DNA of 64,000 bases from contig NC_049561.1 of NCBI RefSeq assembly GCF_013368755.1, positions 6,696,001 to 6,760,000 on the forward strand. The letters are read 5' to 3'. Positions 58,701 through 64,000 of the stretch are shown one piece after another. The notes under the pieces were generated by a model. It was not told where the DNA came from and searched no databases. It saw only the letters and a list, made by a program, of their open reading frames with translations. Numbering within the stretch: position 1 is the stretch's first letter; each line of letters opens with the position of its first letter. This DNA is from Talaromyces rugulosus. Lineage: Eukaryota > Ascomycota > Eurotiomycetes > Eurotiales > Trichocomaceae. A program made the translations under genes and the position numbers.

Positions 58701-59976
58701 GGGTTGGAAGTGCGACGACCGTCGAGGGAGAATTCTGAAGCAGCCTAAGAGACAACTGGCAAATGTCCGCTGCGATGATTGATCGTGAATTAGTAAGAAT
58801 GAAGTTCCAACTCGATCTGCGTCGGACCGCTGCGGATGTAGTTAGTAGTGCCTAGCAATTTTTCCCCAATTCCCAAATGCGGGCCGAAAATCAACAGAAA
58901 ACAAATCTGAAGGTCTTGGACCATTGCATGACATACCATCACGCTCGATCATTCATCTACAAATTACATGGACAGATATTCATTTTTAGACTTAATGATG
59001 TTGCTCTCTCTAGCGCCAAATTCCTCATGGTTTTTCTGAGTGTTTATGGGTGTCAGGGTTGCAATTGGAGCAGAGTGGGGTTCCAGCACCTCATCCTTAG
59101 ACCCAGTCGATACCAGTGCCACTGCTTTTGATCTATGTACCAGCTTCTCAGATTCCACGCGTTGATGTTCAGATTCAATACATGGTGTGATCTGGTAAAA
59201 GTTCCAGCTATTACGCTTGCTTGAACGGAATTGGAGACGGCAACTATAGACCGTAGACGAGATACGAAAGGTGCCAATTAAGAAGCTAAGTGTGACTCAA
59301 AGGTAGTAACAGAGTAATTTTGCAGCTCAAATGAAATTGCATAGTTTTAATGAAAATACAAAACTGAAGAAGAAACCAAGTCTGTGGGCGAGTGCGCTAA
59401 CAGAGTTGGAGAGGCCCCTTTTATTGGCTATTACCGCTATAATAGATGGTGAATATTAATCCTCTGCAGCTGCTGCACGATATCGTGAGATGCTTGCCTC
59501 AACCTTGAAGGCCTGGATCAACGGACGCGAATCTTCTGGATGGATTTAAGAGGCGCTACTCTTACTTCTCCTGTGTTGCAAGATTATTACATCATCATCT
59601 AGAAGCTGTACTCATTCGGTATGTATAAGCAAAAAGCAAACACCCAGAGGGTATGTCGCCCGCGAGCTCTAGACTTTATCGCTGCGATGCGTACATATAT
59701 CCCGAGATTCGAACTTGTAGTTCTTTAGGCTAATAAATTTGCGTCCCTCAAAGCAGCAGCTGATTGATTTCGTCACGATGGCGGCGTGGGTTTAGTGATA
59801 CCTTCTGGCAAGCTTTTTGTTGTTCAAAAGAAGATTGATCGTTTCAGAGGGATTACGTGAGGATACATATACAATGAGAAGATCAATTTGACTGGAAATC
59901 AACTTCATTCTTCGTGTAGATGCTCGGAAATAATTCGGCTTAGTTCCTGATCTGCACCAGCCTCATATCACAACAG
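58701..59976. promoter_or_regulatory. regulator gene promoter and padA 3' flank
   Basis: A 1.3-kb gap between two minus-strand genes. The left part must carry the start region of the regulator gene. Small open frames (58877-59131, 58964-59277) lack coding features. No clear operator was assigned. Confidence 0.5.
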
Positions 59977-60579
59977 TTACTCCTTTTTCCACCCGCTCCA
60001 TCGTTCAAAATTTCCCGCGTCGAGGTTGAACAAATCCAGCATTCTCCCGACACTCTGGTTCACCAGATCCTCAACCGACGAAGGTCTAATGTAAAACGCT
60101 GGTACAGGCGGAAATATTATTGCTCCACTTCGCGACACAGACAGCATATTTCGCAGATGAATGTCACTCAATGGTGTTTCTCTAGTTACTAGGACCAATT
60201 TTCGTCTCTCTTTCAGCGTCACATCTGCGGTTCGTGAAATCAAATCATCGCAGAACCCGGAACTTATCGCTGCCAGTGTCTTCATACTGCAAGGCAGGAT
60301 AATCATTCCATCTGTGTGAAACGACCCACTGGATATGGGCGCTGCCATGTCACTGATATTATAGACGTGATCGGCGAGGGCCCTGACATTGGAAGGATGA
60401 TAGTCTGTTTCATATTTGATGGTTGATTCGGCCCATTTAGACATGATCAGATGGGTTTCGACGTGAAGATGGCGAAGGGCAACAAGCAAATTGATCGCCA
60501 TTATTGTTCCGGTAGCGCCTGTGATTGCTACGACGATTTGCTTTGGTGGCTCGCCTGCTTGGTGCTGGTTGGTTGGCAT
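59977..60579 (-). CDS. padA: flavin prenyltransferase PadA (UbiX/Pad1 family)
   Basis: A single exon of 200 aa. Family motifs: the flavin-binding start VVAITGATGTIMAINLL, SKWAEST, MAAPISSGSF, ILPCSMKTLAAISSGFCDDLISRTADV and LKERRKLVLVTRETPLSDIHLRNM. The family adds a dimethylallyl unit to FMN, making the prenylated FMN used by UbiD enzymes; it does not itself decarboxylate. Yeast Pad1 carries a mitochondrial presequence that this protein, starting at 60579, lacks or has very short. It is divergent from fdcA, with which it shares a 682-bp promoter. A. niger padA mutants are sensitive to sorbate and cinnamate. Confidence 0.95.
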   Translation of the reverse strand: MPTNQHQAGEPPKQIVVAITGATGTIMAINLLVALRHLHVETHLIMSKWAESTIKYETDYHPSNVRALADHVYNISDMAAPISSGSFHTDGMIILPCSMKTLAAISSGFCDDLISRTADVTLKERRKLVLVTRETPLSDIHLRNMLSVSRSGAIIFPPVPAFYIRPSSVEDLVNQSVGRMLDLFNLDAGNFERWSGWKKE

Positions 60580-61261
60580 TTTCGGATTTATGAGTTTTAG
60601 AAGCGTACTTCAGGTTTTTTGAATGATCAGGAAAGATTATGAAAAAGTATGATGCTTTTTTGCTGGATATTATAGAAGCTATGGTCAAGGGTCGAGAAGG
60701 TGTTTGTGGCATGGCAATCGCTGCCCGGATGTAAATCGGATCGATTCGTAGCGTATTTCCCGATTCAGAAAGCGCATTCTTAGATCGGATTGACAGAAAC
60801 GCACGGCATCATCAGCTTGCCAGCTCTGTTGGGCAGTCGGATCGACTATTCATGGTCTGCCGTCGTCGGAGGGAAGTGACAATGGGATTTCTATACGGAT
60901 AGTGCGGCCGGGGAGATAGGATGGCCTCTCGGATGCAAAAGAGGATTTATGGGTCATAGAAAAATAGTGGATGTTCGGAATACGATCGGCATCCCGAGGC
61001 TTAGCGAACGCCGCCATGTCCCTATGTCCCCGGTCATAGTTACACCGTAAGTTGCATGACCATGAGAAGCAAGGACGAACATATTAAACCAGGACCTCAA
61101 CACTGATCAAGATGAAACAAATATTTTTCTACTCATTCAACTTCTGGCCGGCTTCTGAGACCATCTACTATTGCAAAGCAATAAACAAGAGCTTTGTGAA
61201 GACACTGCGGCAACGAATAAGCAATCGCTGACATCGACCCGGAACTCTCAAGTATCGAAAC
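60580..61261. promoter_or_regulatory. divergent padA-fdcA promoter with repeated CGGAT motifs
   Basis: Six CGGAT words occur on the plus strand: 60726, 60737, 60786, 60838, 60896 and 60930. Three have the longer form TCGGAT(C/T)GA (60736-60744, 60785-60793, 60837-60845), spaced about 50 bp apart. CGG triplets are the usual half-sites for Zn2Cys6 proteins, and such a regulator lies in this cluster. An imperfect palindrome (CTATG...CATAG) lies at about 61022-61041. Binding is inferred, not shown. Confidence 0.55.
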
Positions 61262-62884
61262 ATGTCTACAGAAAAGCTCTCTGCCGCATCATCCCTGCGC
61301 ACATTCCTTGAAGAATGTAAGGCGGAGGGGGATGTTGTGGAAATTGATCTGGAAGTCGATCCCCATCTCGAGTCCGGTGCCATCTCTCGCCGTGCATATG
61401 AAACGGGTAGTCCAATGCCGCTCATCAACAACCCTAAGGGCAAAGATGGCCCAGAAGGTCTCTTCCGCATTCTTGGTGCTCCGGTGGGTGTCCGAAGTGA
61501 TCAAAAAACTAGATATGCTCGTTTCGCGAAGTCTATTGGGCTGCCTTCCAACGCAACTGGACATGACATCATCCAGAAGCTTATAGCCTCAAAAAAAGCT
61601 ACGCCTATTCCACCCATTGAAGTTCACGATGCACCGCTCAAGGAGCACAAGATATTCGGCGATGAAATTGACCTCCTGAAGCTGCCAACTCCACAGAATC
61701 ACGCTAGAGACGGAGGCAGATATTTCCTCACATATGGCCTTCACAGTGTTCAAACTCCGGATGGGAAATGGGTGAACTGGGCCATCACCCGTTGCATGGT
61801 GATCGGTAAGCGACAATTGACCGGCCTCGTGGATGTGAAGCAGGATATTGGGGCCATTTGGGAGATGTGGAAGGCTCAGGGAAAGGACACCCCCTGGGCT
61901 TGCGCCCTTGGTGTTCCGCCAGCAGCCGTAAGCTCTTGTATATTTTGTTTATTTTTTGATATTCTGTATCAGCGTCATATGCAATTGTCCAAAAGGCTAA
62001 CTTTTGAAAATTTGAAGGCCGTCGCTAGTGGTATGCCACTCCCCAAATTCGTGAACGAGCCGGATTATGTTGGTGCTATCACAGGAGTTCCTGTGGAGGT
62101 CATTAAGTGTGAGACAAATGACCTTGTAGTGCCGGCACAGTCTGAGGTAGTTCTCGAAGGAACTATCTCCGCAAACGAGACGGCGCTTGAAGGGCCCATG
62201 GGAGAATATCACGGTTTTATCTTCCCAGACAAAAAATCGCCCCAGCCGGTAATGACAGTCAACGCGATTACCTATCGGAGCAACCCCATCGTTCCTATTA
62301 GTGTGGCAGGTCGTTCTCCAGACGAAACTCATACCGTTTGGGCTTTATCGATCTGCGCTGAAATTCTCGACTTGTTGCAGCAGGCAGACCTACCAATCAC
62401 CAAGGCCTGGTGCCCGTACGAATCCCAGGCAATCTGGTACGTGGTCCAGGTCGATCGGAAGAGGCTTGTGGAAATGAATACCACGCCTGAGACATTCTGC
62501 CGCCAACTCGGGGAGGTTGTTTTCTCGTCTAAGCCTGGTCGATTTGTGCCAAAGATCTTCGTCGTTGGCGACAATATCGATCCTAGTGATTTGCACGAGG
62601 TCGTTTGGGCTGAAGCGACCAAGTCCCAGCCACAAGACAGCGACTTCTTCTTTGTGGGAAATTATCCAACCTACACTTTAGTGCCGTACGCCACCCACGG
62701 TCTTAACCCTCACGAGCCGCAAGCCAAGGTTGTCAAATTGTGCATGTTGCCTGCAGAATTCGAGACGTTGGACCGTCCTTGGGTTGAAGCTTCTTTTCGT
62801 GCATCTTACCCGGAAGAAATCAAGAGAAAAGTCCTGGATAACTGGCGGGCATACGGGTTTGGAGAAAATACTATGAATATTTAA
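61262..62884 (+). CDS. fdcA: prenyl-FMN-dependent phenylacrylate/sorbate decarboxylase FdcA (UbiD family)
   Basis: Exons 61262-61927 and 62018-62884 give 510 aa, close to the 500 aa of A. niger Fdc1. The 90-nt intron (GTAAGC...GAAG) has no stop, so it stays open if not removed; removal joins GVPPAA to AVASGMPLP, as in the family. Landmarks: NWAITRCMV with the catalytic Arg region, the metal/phosphate segment, and LEGPMGEYHGF with the conserved Glu residues. The enzyme decarboxylates sorbic, cinnamic and ferulic-type acids by a reversible cycloaddition with prenyl-FMN, which PadA provides. The A. niger name ohbA1 has been used for the same gene. It is cytosolic, with no signal peptide. Confidence 0.96.
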   Translation: MSTEKLSAASSLRTFLEECKAEGDVVEIDLEVDPHLESGAISRRAYETGSPMPLINNPKGKDGPEGLFRILGAPVGVRSDQKTRYARFAKSIGLPSNATGHDIIQKLIASKKATPIPPIEVHDAPLKEHKIFGDEIDLLKLPTPQNHARDGGRYFLTYGLHSVQTPDGKWVNWAITRCMVIGKRQLTGLVDVKQDIGAIWEMWKAQGKDTPWACALGVPPAAVSSCIFCLFFDILYQRHMQLSKRLTFENLKAVASGMPLPKFVNEPDYVGAITGVPVEVIKCETNDLVVPAQSEVVLEGTISANETALEGPMGEYHGFIFPDKKSPQPVMTVNAITYRSNPIVPISVAGRSPDETHTVWALSICAEILDLLQQADLPITKAWCPYESQAIWYVVQVDRKRLVEMNTTPETFCRQLGEVVFSSKPGRFVPKIFVVGDNIDPSDLHEVVWAEATKSQPQDSDFFFVGNYPTYTLVPYATHGLNPHEPQAKVVKLCMLPAEFETLDRPWVEASFRASYPEEIKRKVLDNWRAYGFGENTMNI

Positions 62885-63124
62885 GCATCAGGAGAATCAG
62901 GGCTCACATCACGTTTGATAAATAGAGACTAGAGCTCTAATAAACAAATATGCAATTCAATTGGTGTTATAAACCCTCATGAGAATCTTGTATTCTGCTT
63001 TGGTGCTGCTGTTTCGTATGGTGCAAGATTGAGCATAATGTACAGCACCACAACACCATTAACTTAAATTCTTGGGCATACACAACACCCCAATCATAAG
63101 AACGACCGCAAATGCAGCGAACCC
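62885..63124. other. fdcA 3' flank
   Basis: AT-rich downstream region of fdcA. No gene signal was found here. Confidence 0.5.
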
Positions 63125-63487
63125 ATGGTGGCTCATATGTACTACTCCTTTGAAGGCGATGCGATCCCTCTGGAGAAGCAGTCAGCAAGAATCGCCACAG
63201 TAGTGTATCAACATGAGTCGAAGAAGGCAGAGCCCACTCCGTGTTGGAATGATGCAAAAGTGAGTCAAAACATTTTTGATGCCAACCTTCTCAACACCAG
63301 TGCTAATAACTTTTGGGGATGTAACAAATTTGTGGAGAATATACATGTCAGGGCTATCGACCCAGACATTGATCCGGAGGACGACGTTTTAGCAGATCTT
63401 GCCAGAGGAGTAGCAAACAATGATCAGATCCAAACCTGTGGCAGTATTAGGGATTTCTGGACTTCGTGGATGGCCTGCTTGTGTTAA
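63125..63487 (+). CDS. possible small hypothetical ORF, weak
   Basis: A 120-codon frame with ATG start and stop, unlike known families. It has an acidic run (IDPDIDPEDDVLADLARG) and four Cys residues, and overlaps a minus-strand frame (62967-63257). It could be chance, or part of a spliced gene reaching further. Everything from 63488 to 64000 lacks a recognisable gene. Confidence 0.25.
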   Translation: MVAHMYYSFEGDAIPLEKQSARIATVVYQHESKKAEPTPCWNDAKVSQNIFDANLLNTSANNFWGCNKFVENIHVRAIDPDIDPEDDVLADLARGVANNDQIQTCGSIRDFWTSWMACLC

Positions 63488-64000
63488 ATGCTGAAGTCAA
63501 AGAGATAGGCACTTAGCTCCTACTGTATCAGTCGCAGGCAACCATACTAGATAGGTTGGGAGCAGGTTCAATTGGTGCGATTCTCGCGCATTTTGTCTAT
63601 GTTAAATTATCGATTATTTGTCATATATCAAAGGCATACTTGAGCTGAATGTCTCTGTACTGCTTCTAAGGGCTGGTGCCTCAGACTAGGAAAAGCCACT
63701 CTGCATAAAAAGCAGAAAGTGTCTTAAATCCTGATCAAACGTTACTGTACGTAAACAACACCGACAGACACTTGGTTTGAACATCAAGGTCACGAAAGTT
63801 GAGAGCGGACGTATGCTTACGAACTTTGTATCTTATTTTTTTTGTGTCCTGCTTCTAGTCGCTGTATTCGCAAACAATAATGCCATCACCCTAGAGCCAT
63901 ACTCCGCACTACTTGTAACTTGTATAAGCCTCACAACGATTGAGTTGCCTCAAACTGAATTCCTACTCTACTACATGGCTCCTAAAATTTTTCCTCGATA

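Noticed and set aside
59690..59735. GTTCGAATC-like word on the minus strand, as in a tRNA T-loop
   Set aside because: The flanking bases do not pair into a T-stem and no anticodon or acceptor arms could be built.
61928..62017. Treating fdcA as one 540-aa uninterrupted gene
   Set aside because: The extra 30 residues interrupt a conserved segment and are bounded by GTAAGC and an AG acceptor, so an intron fits better.
62967..63257. 96-codon minus-strand open frame downstream of fdcA
   Set aside because: No recognised motif and it overlaps an equally weak plus-strand frame.

Overview
The window is nuclear DNA of a filamentous ascomycete. It has many short (about 45-80 nt) GT-AG introns with CTRAC/CTAAC-like branch points, genes on both strands without operons, and a class I myosin, polo kinase and weak-acid decarboxylase set of the type found in Eurotiales. 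An Aspergillus, Penicillium or Talaromyces relative is most likely; the myosin wording leans slightly to Talaromyces, but this is an impression from memory. All gene models were built by hand-splicing; the exon sums of the complete models are divisible by three.

Left part (1-34.2 kb) is a gene-dense conserved core. In order: a WD40 protein; an F-box/ankyrin protein; a dihydrodipicolinate-synthase-family aldolase and a D-2-hydroxyacid dehydrogenase (both minus); a TPR protein that looks like the detached C-terminal part of a fungal NLR; the DHHC palmitoyltransferase Pfa4; a MutL homologue of the Mlh2/PMS1 type; a DUF202 membrane protein; the polo kinase PlkA; an OPA3-like mitochondrial protein; an unrecognised conserved gene; a cytochrome P450; the class I myosin MyoA; a small Gly/Ser-rich protein; and a Zrc1/Cot1-type zinc transporter.

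Middle part (34.2-51.5 kb) is more accessory. It has an SRPK-like kinase gene broken by a frameshift and a nonsense codon, an F-box protein, a secreted bicupin oxalate decarboxylase, a probably broken membrane-protein gene, and an NAD-dependent epimerase. Repeats are concentrated here: an LTR-like unit interrupted by a 260-bp MITE with TIRs, a 425-bp foldback element with arms of about 180 bp, direct repeats, a 24-base G run, AT-rich DNA and a decayed coding frame with RIP-like stops.

Right part (51.5-64 kb) holds a recognisable weak-acid (sorbate/cinnamate) decarboxylation cluster: a Zn2Cys6 regulator of SdrA type, the UbiX-type flavin prenyltransferase PadA and the UbiD-type prenyl-FMN-dependent decarboxylase FdcA. 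PadA makes the prenylated flavin that FdcA needs, and SdrA is known in A. niger to switch both on. padA and fdcA are divergent and share a 0.68-kb promoter with six same-strand CGGAT motifs, candidate sites for the regulator. Next to them is a very intron-rich FAD oxidoreductase of the fumarate reductase/3-ketosteroid dehydrogenase superfamily, which could act on the same unsaturated acids. No tRNA, rRNA or CRISPR was found.
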